Shown: piece by piece, positions 1 to 11,250 of the stretch
Layout of the letters: each line of letters opens with the position of its first letter
How positions within the stretch are numbered: position 1 is the stretch's first letter
Assembly (NCBI GenBank): GCA_963971305.1
Contig: OZ020309.1
Location: forward strand, 18,655,001 to 18,719,000
From: Arcuatula senhousia
Lineage: Eukaryota; Mollusca; Bivalvia; Mytilida; Mytilidae
Direction of reading: 5' to 3'
Length of the DNA: 64,000 nt
Made by a program: the position numbers and the translations under genes
Notes under the pieces: generated by a model
Told to the model about the DNA's origin: nothing
The model's database searches: none
What the model saw: only the letters and a program-made list of their open reading frames with translations

Positions 1-1265
1 CCTTGGAAATGTTATAAACGCTAAGGGTAGTTTTACAAGAACATCAGAAGAACTCTCTCAAAAAGGTTCAAAAGTGTTATTTTTATTTAGAAAGTAGATG
101 TCAAATTTTAACTTTGTACCTACTAGCTTATCATGTAAGCTTTTTGATATTCTGATCAGACCAATTTTAGCATACAATGCAGAAATTTGGTTCATGGATA
201 ATTTTAATACAACATTTAAGGCGCTCAATAGAGCAGAAGCTAACAATTCACTCTGTGATGTCCTGTCACTGAGCGAAAAATATTCTTTTGAAAAAATTCA
301 CTCAAAATTTTGTAAAGCTGTTCTAGGTTTGAAAAAGACAGCTTCTAACATAGGTGCAAGAAGCGAGTTATCCAGATTCACACTATATTCTTTTATAAAA
401 CGACAATCTTTAGTTTATCTACATAGGATAAGTTCTAATAATGTAAACCCTCTTGTGACTGAATCTCTTAAAGTTAATAAAACGCTGCACAATGAAGGTA
501 TTTATTCGTGGTATTCTTATGTAGACAGAGTATCGAAAGATGTAAATTTAAATGTTGAAGACCTCAATTCTACTACACTTACATTTAAAAGTCATGCAAA
601 GAAGTTAGTAGAAGATACTTATGAAAAGATTACCCTAGATAAAATATCCAAACTAGATACTTCATCGAAACTTTATCTTTACGGAAAGATTAAACACAGT
701 TTTAATTCCGATAATTACTTAAAACATAATAATTTTAATTATAGAAGATTGATTTCCAAATTTCGACTTAGTGATCATTCTTTAAGAAGTTGGCAGATAT
801 ATGAAAATACCTCGAGAGCAAAGACTCTGCAAAAAGTGTAAAAGTTTGGATGATGAGCAACATTTCTTTTTTGAATGTGAAATAAATTCAGCCATTCGCT
901 CAGATTTTTTAAAAGTTCTAAATGATAAAATGTCTACATTTGAACGTCTCGATACATTAAATAAACTGCTGATCATTTTAAACCCCAACCCCGAACTTGT
1001 TTGTCATATTGGAGGCTTTATTAAACAGTCTATAGAACTCAGGGCTTCAGATCCTTGTCAGGCAGGTTCATAACATGTGTGTGTGTGTTTGTTTGTTTGT
1101 TTGTTTGTTTTGTTTTTTTTTGTTTTTTTTTTATTTGCTGTCTAATTATGTTTTATGTTACGCTATTGTATGATATGTTGTATTGTTTTGTATTCAATAT
1201 CTATAATGTATGTTGATTTGACCCTTACGGGTGTAATTTCATCAATAAAGTATAAAGTATATACA
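1..1265 (+). mobile_element. Non-LTR retrotransposon relic, 5'-truncated, 3' end present
   Basis: This is the 3' part of a non-LTR (LINE-like) element. It carries the post-catalytic C-terminal half of a reverse-transcriptase ORF, followed by a T/G-rich untranslated tail with a TGTTTGTTTG run near 1078-1110. The 3' end has the small hairpin ACCCTTACGGGT at about 1220-1231, followed by AATAAAGTATAAAGTAT. The RT catalytic core is not in the window, so the copy is either truncated or continues upstream of base 1. The ORF is interrupted (see the pseudogene entry), so this copy is dead. Confidence 0.75.
2..1073 (+). pseudogene. Reverse transcriptase C-terminal region (LINE ORF2), broken
   Basis: Frame 2 opens with GNVINAKGSF, meets an in-frame TAG at 95-97, and resumes with SNFNFVPT and later LIRPILAYNAEIWF, a typical thumb/connection region of non-LTR reverse transcriptases. 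At about 800-840 the frame shifts. The downstream frame (801-1073) reads KIPREQRLCKKC, then EQHFFFEC, which is the C-x2-C-xn-H-x4-C zinc-binding knuckle often found at the C-terminus of these proteins, and ends at a stop at 1071-1073. One stop and one frameshift make it a pseudogene. The upstream catalytic motifs (FxD, YADD) are absent here. Confidence 0.75.
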
Positions 1266-1669
1266 TACAAACACTCTATGTTTTTTTTTGGATTAAAACG
1301 ATTTTTATAAAGAGGGAGATTTGTTTTACAACTTGTGTCTTGTGTGTCTCTTATAGGTCTTATAAATAGACGAATCGCGCATAGAGTGCGCGTTCAATAT
1401 AAGATTTTACGGAGCATCAGCATCCATAACACGAGATTCCATTTCAGATATGTTGCTTATCTATCTCTATGTGAAACTTGGTAGAATGGTTGAGTATGAC
1501 AAACTTTACGCTCTAAGCTACTTTCAGACATATCGGACTTCTTCTTCCTGTTTGGGGTACGAACGAGCAGATTTATGTCCGTGTGTCTACGAATTTCCGC
1601 CAAGATTTTCTCAGAAACGGTACATGAGAATGATTTGAAACTTAAAAGGATGTTTCACTCTACTTGAAT

Positions 1670-1735
1670 TTCCTACTTGGGACCAGCGGGGTTATCCATG
1701 TTCTATGGACACATTTCTTCTTTATTTAAATGCTA
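1670..1735 (-). repeat. End fragment of the GTGTCCATGG hairpin repeat family
   Basis: On the minus strand, read toward lower coordinates, it gives AAATAAAGAAGAAATGTGTCC followed by the hairpin around the ATGG/CCAT core and GGTCCCAA. It matches the left end of the copies at 32570-32980 and 38970-39200. Only about 65 bp survive. Confidence 0.55.
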
Positions 1736-1808
1736 CTTTCAAAATATAATATAGTGCCCAAACACTGAATTTATCACAATTTGATACTTTAACGATAATA
1801 AAGAAATA

Positions 1809-1935
1809 AATGAGATGTGGAATAAGTGTACGCGACACAGCTCACATGACAAGCGGTAATTTAGAAAAACAACAATGAAAAACCGCTAGCAGCCTTTAAA
1901 GAGGCCAGAAAGCGCTGCTCGCCGTTCTGCACTTG
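1809..1935 (+). repeat. Dispersed repeat beginning GAGATGTGGAATAAGTGTA
   Basis: The block GATGTGGAATAAGTGTACGCGACACAGC recurs at about 38608-38660 and 48147-48180 (plus), about 36072-36130 (diverged), and in reverse at about 38170-38212. At least five copies within one window mark it as a moderately repeated dispersed element. No coding function is recognised. Confidence 0.6.
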
Positions 1936-2539
1936 GCCCAAGGTCTAAATAAAATGCACACAATTCAAATTCAGTCCTAAAATAGTCAAAGATAGACCCC
2001 CTTCCTACACAAGGAACACAAAACATCAAAAAGACAAGGACAAACAAAAGCTTTGTCAAGGAGTTGCTAAGCTCAAGATTTGATTTGTTACATGGTCAAC
2101 AATCAGCCCAAATAAAAGAAACACTCATTTAATTTGTTGGTGTTTCATGTAGCTATGGGGTAACTTAACATCAAAAGCCATAATTGTCTCATTCGTCAGG
2201 AAAAACGCAAAATTCAGCAGAACAGCATAAAAAATAAACAGTCGGGACAAAAATAAAACGGAAACAAAAACAAAGAAAAAGCGACACGGCAAATCAGTCC
2301 GGACAACCTGAGCAATCCGACTTAAAATCATTTTTATGGTTCCGTGCTAAACAAATTTTAAATTATCAGTTTGCATGATATAACTTTCATGGATGTACAA
2401 ATTTAGTTTTTAAATCATGTAGAAATGCAGAATCTACATACATGTAGCTTTATATGGCACGAGTGGCCCTCAGCCACCCCCCTCCGGATCCATCTATGGA
2501 TTTATTTACATGCATGTCCAAATTTTATGAGCAAATGAA

Positions 2540-3120
2540 TGTGAACTGTTAGAAAACCTAGTAAAAACGTACTACAAACAGCGTAAAAACTGCTTGGACA
2601 TGCAATCAACGTGGTAAAAACTGCATGGACGTGTTAAGGACGTAGTAAAAACTTCCTTATGGTCGTTCTACAATCGTGAAGGAAACATACCGTAATATGG
2701 AATCGTAGTGAAAACGTACCACGAACGTAACTACTTGCAAACTTTTAGGACGTAGTGAAAACGTAGCGCAAACGGCACAAAATATCCTACCGTCCGGGCC
2801 ACGTCCATTCAGTTTGTAACACGTTCCTTCTACGTTCATGGTACGATCATGAAGTTCTCAATACGTTCTTAGTATGTCTTTACTACGTTTTGACTTCGCC
2901 ACGTCCTTATTACGTTTGTTTTGAACATGTTCAAAATTATTCCACGTCCTTCACGTTCTTGATGTTCGTATTACGTCCAATAAGGTTCGTAATACGTCCA
3001 TTCAAGTTGCACTACGACGTCCATTCAAGTTGCACTACGACCATGCAAGTTTATAGCACGTCTTTACTACGTTCAACAAGTTCCTTCCGCGTTTTAAGAC
3101 TTTTAAGGACTTAGCAAGAA
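2540..3120. repeat. Degenerate ACGT-rich array arranged as two opposed halves
   Basis: About 580 bp of short irregular repeats built around words such as GGACGTAGTGAAAACGTAC. In the left part (2560-2790) the words read GTAGTAAAAAC/ACGTAC. From about 2800 onward they appear as reverse complements (CTACGTTTT, TTACGTCC, ACGTCCATTCAAGTTGCACTACGA). The whole therefore looks like a large imperfect inverted repeat of minisatellite units. A near-exact duplication of about 24 bp (ACGTCCATTCAAGTTGCACTACGA) lies near 3000-3045. Confidence 0.65.
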
Positions 3121-3154
3121 CGTACTCTGAACTTTATCCAGTATGACAGGGGCA

Positions 3155-3225
3155 TAAGAAAACACTAATGGCGCCTTCCATGTATGACCCCATATTTTAC
3201 AAACAGGTACATTAGTGTTTTCTTA
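3155..3225. repeat. Perfect 16-bp inverted repeat, 39-bp loop
   Basis: TAAGAAAACACTAATG at 3155-3170 is the exact reverse complement of 3210-3225. It may be the termini of a very small fold-back element or a stem-loop. It sits just between the ACGT-rich array and the AAAATCTTCCATATT array. Confidence 0.8.
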
Positions 3226-3299
3226 ACAACCAATGAGAAAAGGCGTTATATCGATCATCGCTTGCCTCTAGGGAGCGTTCCAATGGAATGAAATATGAA

Positions 3300-3910
3300 T
3301 GAAAAATCTTCCATATCAATGAAAAGGTCTTCCATATCAATATAAAAACATTCCATATTAATCAAAAAGGCTTCCATATCAATAACAAAAACCTTCCATA
3401 TTAATGAAAAGGTCTTTCATATCAATGAAAAAGTCTTCCATATTAATAAAAAAAGTCTTCCATATTAATAAAAAAAGTTTTCCATATCAATAAAAAAATC
3501 TTCCATATCAATATAAAAATCTTCCATATTAATAAAAAATCTTCCATATTAATAAAAAAATCTTCCATATTAATAAAAAAATCTTCCATATTAATAAAAA
3601 ATCTTACATATTAATAAAAAATCTTACATATTAATAAGAAAATCTTCCATATTAATGAAAAAATCTTCCATATTAATAAAAAAAATCTTCCATCTTAATA
3701 AAAAATCTTCCATATTAATAAAAAATCTTACATATTAATGAAAAAATCTTCCATATTAATAAAAAAATCTTCCATATTAATAAAAAATCTTCCATATTAA
3801 TAAGAAAATCTTCCATATTAATGAAAAAATCTTCCATATTAATAAAACAATCTTCCATATTAATAAAAAATCTTACATATTAATAAAAAATCTTACATAT
3901 TAATAGAAAA
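3300..3910 (+). repeat. Minisatellite of about 20-bp units (AAAAATCTTCCATATTAAT)
   Basis: Roughly 30 head-to-tail units of 19-22 bp. The proximal units read CTTCCATATCAAT and the distal units CTTCCATATTAATAAAAA, with a CTTACATATT variant scattered among the distal units. Variation is greatest at the left end, and the most uniform units lie at 3520-3860. There is no coding potential. Confidence 0.9.
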
Positions 3911-5100
3911 TAATGAATTTAAAAGTTACTATATATAAAATTTTGCAACACATTACTTGCCATAATCAGGAAACTCTTGCATGGCGATGGAAACGAGGTT
4001 TGATGCCGAGACTAAAAATTGTGGAAATGATTAAAATGCTGAAGGCAAGGGGTGTTTTGGTTAGACGAAACAAACTGAAGACTAGTTTTATACTCACCGA
4101 TAAACGGTGCCCGTTGGAACAATCAGACAGATATATTTTTGTTAGGGTGTGCTAAAATGTTTTTTTATACAAAGACAAATTACCTGCAACTACTGTTACA
4201 TTTCAAAATTCAAGCTTATACTGACAAAAATACTGGATCCAATCAGCTAACAGGAATCGACGAAGTTCGGTTAGCAAACAAGGACTAATGTACCATTAAT
4301 TTACTTTAGAACGATGTCAAACTTTATTTCGAAAAATACATATATGTAACAACATTTGAAGACACGTCATACATTTTTGTTGTCAAAGAACAATTCTTAA
4401 TGACATCCCTTGAAACGTCCTTGTGAAATAATATCTTTGTCATGTAAAATCTACATGGATACTGTCGAGTTTGAATTTTACAGTGTGACAATGAAGCCAT
4501 ATCAATATTATCTACCATGCAAAACACCATTTTGAAAATGATACCGATCTTGATTATATTGCACATATCGATGAACTGCAGCTGTCAAAGACTTTAAGGA
4601 AATCTTCATGATATTCTGTTGAACAAATGTCATAAAATTAAATGACAAAGTCCAGACAAATCTTCAAAATTTACGGTAATCCTAAATTAAAGAAGGAGAA
4701 AAGGACATTTTTACCATTTTGGTGCCACTTTTTTACCGGAAGTTGTGTTTATTGATGTTTTACAATTATCCAAATGAAGAAGTTATTTGCTATTTATTCA
4801 GATTTTGGTGAGTAAAAATATGATAATTAAATAATAGCTAGGTACAATAAAAAGACGCCATTTGGAAAAAAAATGTGTGGCCATCTTGAAAAAAATGATT
4901 TTTTGTCAGGACCTGAAACTTCATATCAAAATGAAATAGAAGCGTTGTGCCAAGTTTCATGCTTGTATCATATTTTGTACAGTCTTTTCATAATAGTCCC
5001 CACTATGGCTTTTACAAGCTTAATCAGTTGTCAGCAACGCGACGGATGTGGTTCAACATGCAGAACTGCTTGCCCTTCCGGAAAACCAGTTCAATCTCGT
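3911..5100. other. Intergenic, no supported gene
   Basis: An 80-codon plus-strand ORF at 3913-4155 is rich in Lys and Arg but resembles nothing I recognise and has no visible splice context. The rest is AT-rich, with only short chance ORFs. I annotate no gene here. Confidence 0.45.
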
Positions 5101-5104
5101 TCCT

Positions 5105-5547
5105 TTATTGTGCCGGACTTAAATGTAAAAGATCTAAAATGATGCTTAAGATATAATCATGATTACGCTTTTCTACAAAAAGCTGCAAACAGTAGCCCTT
5201 CTCAAATTTGGCATCCACAACCTTTGAGGATAACCTCAAGTATTGCCAACTTCTAAAGTAAATTGGTGTTCTGTTGTACTTTTCTAGATGACAGCCTATC
5301 TCTAATTGTGGTTCAATCACGTCATCATATCCTAAGCTGACATCAACAACCAACCCGCATTCTCCACCATTTGGCACAACATCAGAAGAGTAGTTATACG
5401 GTGAAAAATAAACATACAATGGGTCTGTAGTATTAATATGACAGGTACAGTTTTCTTCATATTTATTTACTCGTATGATAGCCCGTTTTTGGCTTGTTTG
5501 TTCTCCTGCATTTGATACTGCATAGGAACTGCTACACATGGTAACTT
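5105..5547 (-). CDS. Candidate exon of a secreted CUB-like, cysteine-containing protein
   Basis: A 144-codon minus-strand ORF (5105-5539) contains several Cys (CSSS, NCTCH, GGECG, EIGCH, KGYC), NxS/T sites (NTT, NYSS, NRT) and alternating hydrophobic strands. This pattern is typical of extracellular CUB-like beta-sandwich domains expanded in molluscs. A plausible splice acceptor (TTATTATAG) ends at 5548, making 5547 the first exon base. A possible donor GTAATC lies at 5161-5166, just after CLQLFVEK; if it is used, the coding part ends at 5167. No signal peptide or neighbouring exon was found, so this is one internal exon or a gene fragment. The family assignment is inference from composition. 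Confidence 0.4.
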
Positions 5548-7398
5548 CTATAATAATATAAAATACTTTATCAGTAAATGCAGAACAAGATGTATAAACA
5601 AGTAAGAAATGCTAGTATTTTTTTTTCAATGTTAAAACCGTTTTATTACAGAAAAAATGCAAGTAAAGGGTTATCGATACCATAAATGAGTCAAATCGTT
5701 TAATAAATTCGTACATAAATATCTGATTGAAAAAAATAACTGTTTGTATCGAGATTTAATTGTTAAAGTGGTATCACATCCTGATCTTTTGTTAATATTG
5801 TTTTAAAGTATCAAGGGATGAATAAAAATATATTATAAATAAAAGATAACGGTTGAGCGTTTCGGTTGAATCAATGTCTTTGTGGATCCTTTTTGTCCAA
5901 ATGTAAATAGTATGGTACCAACTTTAATATGTATTGCCTGGCTTACTATGGTCTTAATGCAAATGAATTTATTATCATTTAATAAAATGTTAAAAATTTT
6001 TGATCATACTGTTATTTTTAAGCAATTCAACTATCATTTCCTTCGGTTTTATGTGGCACTAAATCATTAATTGTTTGAAGTAGTGTGTCAGATTTAGAAT
6101 CAATTTTTCATTTTTTACATCAGTTTATAGATGCTTCTTCGCTACCTGTCATTAACAGTGAGTGTTCATAAACGAGTTCTATATGTACGTCCCGTTGTAT
6201 CTTCCTGTCTTAGATTTTTTCCGCATGAATTGACTTTAATTCTAATAGCCGCTTATTAATGTAGGTTGTACCACATCTCATGATCGTTTATTATTGAAAT
6301 ATAGCCTCAGCTATGTTATAGTCGCTTGTCGCTAACCATATTGTTTATACTATTATTATTCTTACCTGGTAATTGCAGTTCTTTTACTTCTAGAGGACAA
6401 GGGTCTTCAATATAATATTGCGCACCTGTTAATTATTTAAAAATGAACCAGTATTGGATCAACTTATCTCGTTCAATCAATGATAGCTGTCTCTTGCTAC
6501 ATGTAAATTATCATTAGTAATGCTATTTTTTTAATCTGATGAAATAAAGCCTATAAATAGACCTAATAATGAGTTTCACGGTGGTGCCGACAGGCGAGGC
6601 AAACCTTTAGTTGCAACACTTGTGTTAAGTCAGGTCAGTTTTTTCAATAACTGTATTTCATTTCCAATAAAGTGTAATTGTTCATAGACTTTTCTTCTTC
6701 TAAACCTGCCAAAGGACCATGATAAAGTGTCTTTCTTTTCTAAAAAAAAAAGCTAATGGTCTACATAAATCTGTTTAATATGACTTTCACGGTGGAGCCT
6801 ATAAGCGAGATATAATTTCAGTTGTGACAGTCACACTGGCTATTATGATTTGTAATTCTTTCTTTTAAGTCGTTTTATTTTTGTTTCTGTAATTATACAG
6901 CTAATTCTAATTTCCCTTTTTCCTAGTAGTGATCTTGTTACACGCATTTTGAAAAAAAATATGCATAAAAAACGATAAAGATGAAAATTTCTGAGGTGAA
7001 AAGGGTGCTTCCACTTTCGATATTTTCAGATGGTCGCCATTTCGAATTCATTTTTGTGATTATTATTAAAAACATTTCTAGACAAAATTTAAAGGTTCTC
7101 GGATCGAAAATGCTGTTCAATGATGCTGTAAGAATTTTGATCAGACTTTTGGTTTTAAAATGACGGTTATTTTTACTTACAATGAAAGAGTAATATATTC
7201 GTCCGATTACATCGAAATTTAATTTTTACACTTATTTGTCACTGAATAGACATATGTGTACTATCCATTGAAATTTTGTGTAACTTCTCTGCAGAAACCC
7301 CATCACAACTATGTAGCTCGGATGTTTTTGTGTGTGTTTTATGTAAGTTTGTTCAACATACTTGGAGTTATCTCAAAATCATCAATTTTCGTTATTTG
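5548..7398. other. Intergenic; one imperfect duplication near 6560-6840
   Basis: No gene is recognised. Two blocks starting at about 6566 and 6777 share TTTCACGGTGG..GCC followed by an AGGCGAG/AAGCGAG word and a TTTCAGTTG/TTTAGTTGCAAC tail. They look like an old tandem duplication of about 210 bp. Confidence 0.4.
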
Positions 7399-7507
7399 CA
7401 AACTCCGCGCAGTGATTGGCCTCCATCCAGAACTACAAGTACTGTCTGTCTTACACCCAATACCGAGTTAAGTGTACGGAACGGAAGCGAGCACTGTGCG
7501 GAGTTTG
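7399..7507. repeat. 16-bp inverted repeat (15/16 match) around a 77-bp centre
   Basis: CAAACTCCGCGCAGTG at 7399-7414 pairs with CACTGTGCGGAGTTTG at 7492-7507. The centre is noticeably more GC-rich than its surroundings. The structure could be a small inverted-repeat transposon or a structured RNA relic. It does not match 5S rRNA or tRNA consensus features that I could check by eye. Confidence 0.6.
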
Positions 7508-7603
7508 CTTTATTTGACTCAATAATATCATTTGCCTTCAAGGTTTAACAAGCAAATATTTGTACCTTTGCTAACCAGTAGGGCCACCTTTTTTACAAAA
7601 AGT

Positions 7604-7684
7604 GGGACAGGACTAAAAAGTACGGAACTGCAGATACAGATAAAACAAAATACCCCTTGTTTTTCAAAACAGGAGGAATAAAGT
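7604..7684 (+). repeat. Dispersed repeat, second copy at 12094-12175
   Basis: GGACAGGACTAAAAA..TACGGAACT..CAGATACAG followed by CTTGTTTTTC.AAACAGGAGGAAT is shared with 12094-12175 at roughly 85-90% by eye. The second copy directly precedes the reverse-transcriptase-tail ORF, so both may come from the same retroelement family or from a SINE-like unit. Confidence 0.6.
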
Positions 7685-7990
7685 GAAGATTAAATAACGT
7701 CTCAAAATTCCGAGTGTGGACACGGTTCCTGCCTCCAGTGCAACTGTAACTAAAGCAGCTAACCCTGGCGGTGGTGTAAGATAACGTCTTAAAATTCTGA
7801 TTGTGGACACGGTTCCTGCCTCCAGTGCAACCGTAACTAAAGCAGCTAACCCTGGCGGTGGTGTAAAATAACGTCTTAAAATTAAATTCCGAGTATGGAC
7901 ACGGTTCCTGCCTCCAGTGCAACTGTAACTAAACAGCCAACTCTGGCGGTGGTGTATCATGTGCTGGACGACTCATAGCACAGAGTTAGC
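7685..7990. repeat. Three-unit tandem repeat, about 86-bp period, with a partial fourth
   Basis: Units start with AATAACGTCT at about 7694, 7781 and 7866. They share GACACGGTTCCTGCCTCCAG, TGCAACTGTAACTAAA and CTGGCGGTGGTGTA. The last unit runs into GTATCATGTGCTGGACGACTCATAGCACA, which is also present at 21950-21990 as GTGTCATGGGCTGGACGACCCATGGCACA. The array therefore formed inside a dispersed repeat that ends with this small palindrome. The ORFs across it are repeat artefacts. Confidence 0.75.
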
Positions 7991-10020
7991 AGTCATTGAG
8001 ATGATTCTCGTCTATTGTCGCGATCATAAACTTCCTATTCACTTATTGTAAATTAACCGTCAAAAATTTAAAAAAGGAAATATCGGATGTCAGCTTTATG
8101 CAAACAATGAAAAATAAATGATTTTTTCACTTACTGCTGTGATAGTACTGCAAAGAAATGATAACAGTATAAGCTACATGAAGTTCCGCTGACTTCATTC
8201 TCTTTTGGATGAAAGTGTAAGTCTAAATGGAAAAACCTTGAACAATAAATGGTTAAAAGCTCTCTATTTTTAGTAAAAAGGGGGAAATAATATTATTTTC
8301 AAAAATCATAAAATGTTTAAACAGTAAAGATTATAACCGTTTTATTGTTCTGAAAGTACCTTTAAAATTTTAGAGACGAGCATAATATCCACCAAACATC
8401 TTCAGTAAATCCGACATTGTGTTATCTTAAAAGGCTCGATTTGGCAAATTGCCATTGAAAATAATTTATTGACTGTTAAGAGGTTTTCTCCTCAAATTTT
8501 GGAAATTTTGTCAGATTTTTTTAGGGGATTTCATCCAAATGCTTGAAATTTTTGTCCGTGAACCCCCTATTTTCTAATACTAGTCTATTGAATACATGGA
8601 ATATGAAGTTTACAATTTTTGAAGAAATTCTATTTACTCTGTCTTACATTTTAGAAGGTTTAATGTTACCAATCACCGGCAATGTATAAGTAATGAAAAC
8701 TCCGGACATGCTGGAGAAACCCCTTTTATCCCGCCTAAACTAAAAGCGCTTATAACATGAAACAGGGTCGTAAATTACAAAGAGGTTAGTTTTCAAAATA
8801 AAAAAAAAACAACAACAAAACAACAACAACAAAACAACCGAGAAGAAGTCTTGATAAAGTTCATATTTTCTATGTTTCATCTGTCCTTCAAGTATCAGTT
8901 TCATTGTTTTGTTTATATATGAATAAATTAAAAAATGCTAAGGGTTATTTAACAGCAGCAGCAAATATTAAGCATCCTATAGATGATTGTCGGTGAGAAT
9001 TAAAAAAAATTGAATGTTAAAGCTTTGGACGGATTTTACAATGAAACCGTTTATAGTTTTATATAAGATAGTAGGCTCTGTTGCCTTTTTTACAAGTTCG
9101 AAATTTGTAACTCCGTAATAGTTGTCCTCCCAGTCTATCTGAATGACCTCCCTATTGAGTCAATAAATGAATGACTGGATAATTTAAGTTCAAGTTAACA
9201 TTGGCCATTAGATTTTTATATCTGCAAAGAACATCGTACTTATGTTAAAAAATCTTTTTCTAGATCTAACAATATATCGTCGTTTTGAATACTTAAAAAA
9301 AATTTCTGTCGATTGGTCTCTGCTTTCAGTGTTTGAATTACGACTTGTCAGTCAAAACCGACCATTTTATGCTCCGGCATTCCAATTACAAACCAGAAAT
9401 AAGTCCTGCTTCCTGTTTAAAGCCGCCTCACACTTAATCGAAAAAAGTGAGACGAAGGGTAACGAATGGGAATATTGACAAAATAGGCGCGAATTAAACA
9501 AATTCAAATAAAACTTTCCTCCGAATCATCCGATTATTAACTATTGTTAACTATGATCAACGAACAGTAAGCGAAGAATGAATATGACTTACGATGGGTC
9601 ACGATTTTTCGGACGGCTATATTGAGTAAATTATAGCCGAAGATGAGCGAAGAGTTGATATGACCCGAAAACACGAACAGATAATGCACGACGGTTTACT
9701 ATGGCGTGCGATTCGAAACGAAGGCGAACGGAAATATCGGGCGCATCAGGAAATTATGCCACAGCCACAATCCCCTCCTGCATCTCCAGTCTCCAACGCC
9801 ACCACCTATCTTGCAGCAGGAAGATGATACAGCCAGTGTTGATGACACTGCTATATTTTGATATTGGACTTCAATTCTTAGGGGGGGAAATAGGTGCTTT
9901 ACATAATTTTAATAAAAGGTTATTACATTTTTTTCTGCCAAAACCCAAGACAGCAGCGTATAATAATGAGTTTCATCATGGAAGGAGGGGGATACCTGGG
10001 AATCAAATAATCATTAGTTT
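7991..10020. other. Intergenic, no supported gene; CAA-rich microsatellite
   Basis: Apart from a CAACAACAAAA microsatellite at about 8805-8837 there is little structure. The ORF at 9701-10024 begins with a Lys/Arg-rich stretch (SKRRRTEIS), and reading around a likely frameshift gives a Pro/Gln-rich continuation. It could be the tail of a decayed gene or of a gag-like element ORF, but I cannot support a function. Confidence 0.4.
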
Positions 10021-11250
10021 TTAGCTCACCTGGACCGAAGGTCCAGGTGAGCTATTGCCATCACTTGGCGTCCGACGTCGTCCGTTAACAATTTTTCATA
10101 AATCTTCTCCTTTGAAACTACTGAACAGAATTTATTTAAACTTGGTATGAATAAACCTAAGGGTGTCCTACACCAAACTTGTGTTTTGATTTTTGATCCC
10201 TAAAAAAACATGGCGACTGTTACTAAAAATAGACCAGGGGGAGTCAGACTACTGTTTTTGGCTTGTAAATCAAAAAGTATAAGAGATAGATGAAATTTGA
10301 TGTCACCTTACAGCTTCAGCATCAAAAGTTCTTCAAAAGTCTCCATTTGGTCGAAGTTGTCAGATGGTTACAACCCCTGAAAGGTGAAAAATAACGTTTT
10401 TTCATGTTTTTGGCTTATAGAATGAAAACTATTGCAGATAGCGAAAAGCTGTTGCTTGCTTACATGTTCAGCTCATTTAGCTCTAGAAAAGTCTCCATAG
10501 GGTCGAAATTGTCAGATGACCCCTTATAGGGGGTATAGCCCCTTAAAGGCGAAAAATAGTGTTTTTGGCCTATGGAATGAAAACTATTGCAGATAGAGAA
10601 AAGATGGTGCTTGCTTAAATGTTCCGCTCATTTAGCTCTACAAAAGCATTCATAGGGTCAAAGTTGTCAGATGACCCCTTATAGGGGTTGCAACCCCTAA
10701 ATTAACATGTTTTCATGTTCTTGGCTTATAAAATTATAACTATAGCAGATAAAGAAAGGTGGTTGCTTGCTTAAATCTTCAGTTAATTAAGCTCTTCAAA
10801 AGTCTCCATAGAGTCAAGTTTTCAGATGACCCCTAATAGGGGTTATGGCCCTTAAAAAACATTTTGCATGTTTTTGGCCTACAGGATGAAAACTTTTGCT
10901 GAAAGAGAAAAGCTGTTGCTTGCTTAAATAATCAGCTTATTATTAATAAGCTTTACAAAGTTTCCATAGGGTCAAAGTTGTCAGATGACCCCTGATAGGG
11001 GTTACAGCCCCTTAAAGGTGAAAAATATTCTTTTTGGCCTATAGAATGAATAATTTTGCAGATAGAGAAAAGCTGTTGCTTGCTTAAACATTCAGTTCAT
11101 TAAGCTCTATAAAAGTCTTCATAGGGTCGAAGTTGGCAGATGATCCCTTAAAGGGTTGATGGCCCTTTCAAGGAGAAAAACAGTGTTTTTTTTTTTGCTT
11201 ATAGATTCAAAACTATTTGCTTTTTGCTTAAGCATATAGCTTATTTAGCA
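10021..11250 (+). mobile_element. Hairpin-ended dispersed element with six internal tandem units
   Basis: It begins with the perfect hairpin AGCTCACCTGGACC-GAA-GGTCCAGGTGAGCT, followed by GCCATCACTTGGCGTCCGAC. The body is a tandem array of about 150-165 bp units. Each unit contains GT(T/C)(A/G)AA.TTGTCAGATGACCCCTTATAGGGG, CCCCTTAAA and GAATGAAAAC..TTGCAGATAG.GAAAAGCTGTTGCTTGCTTAA; units are recognisable at about 10361, 10510, 10665, 10817, 10978 and 11130. The same element lies in reverse at 28086-30245. No transposase ORF is visible, so it is non-autonomous. Confidence 0.8.

Larger units (their letters stand above)
1266..2540. other. Intergenic, no gene seen; short repeat fragments
   Basis: No convincing coding region is visible; the ORFs here are short and unlike any family I know. 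The stretch holds two fragments of dispersed repeats that recur later in the window (entries at 1670 and 1809). The remainder is unique-looking AT-rich sequence. Confidence 0.5.

Noticed and set aside
3913..4155. 80-codon basic ORF after the AT minisatellite
   Set aside because: No recognisable motif and no splice or promoter context; its length is expected by chance.
7399..7507. Possible 5S rRNA or tRNA gene
   Set aside because: Arms and centre do not show the internal box sequences or cloverleaf pairing; kept only as an inverted repeat.
7593..7960. Cys-rich repeated ORFs (CTGGRNRVHTRN)
   Set aside because: They follow exactly the 86-bp tandem repeat in two frames, so the protein repeats are a by-product of the DNA repeat.
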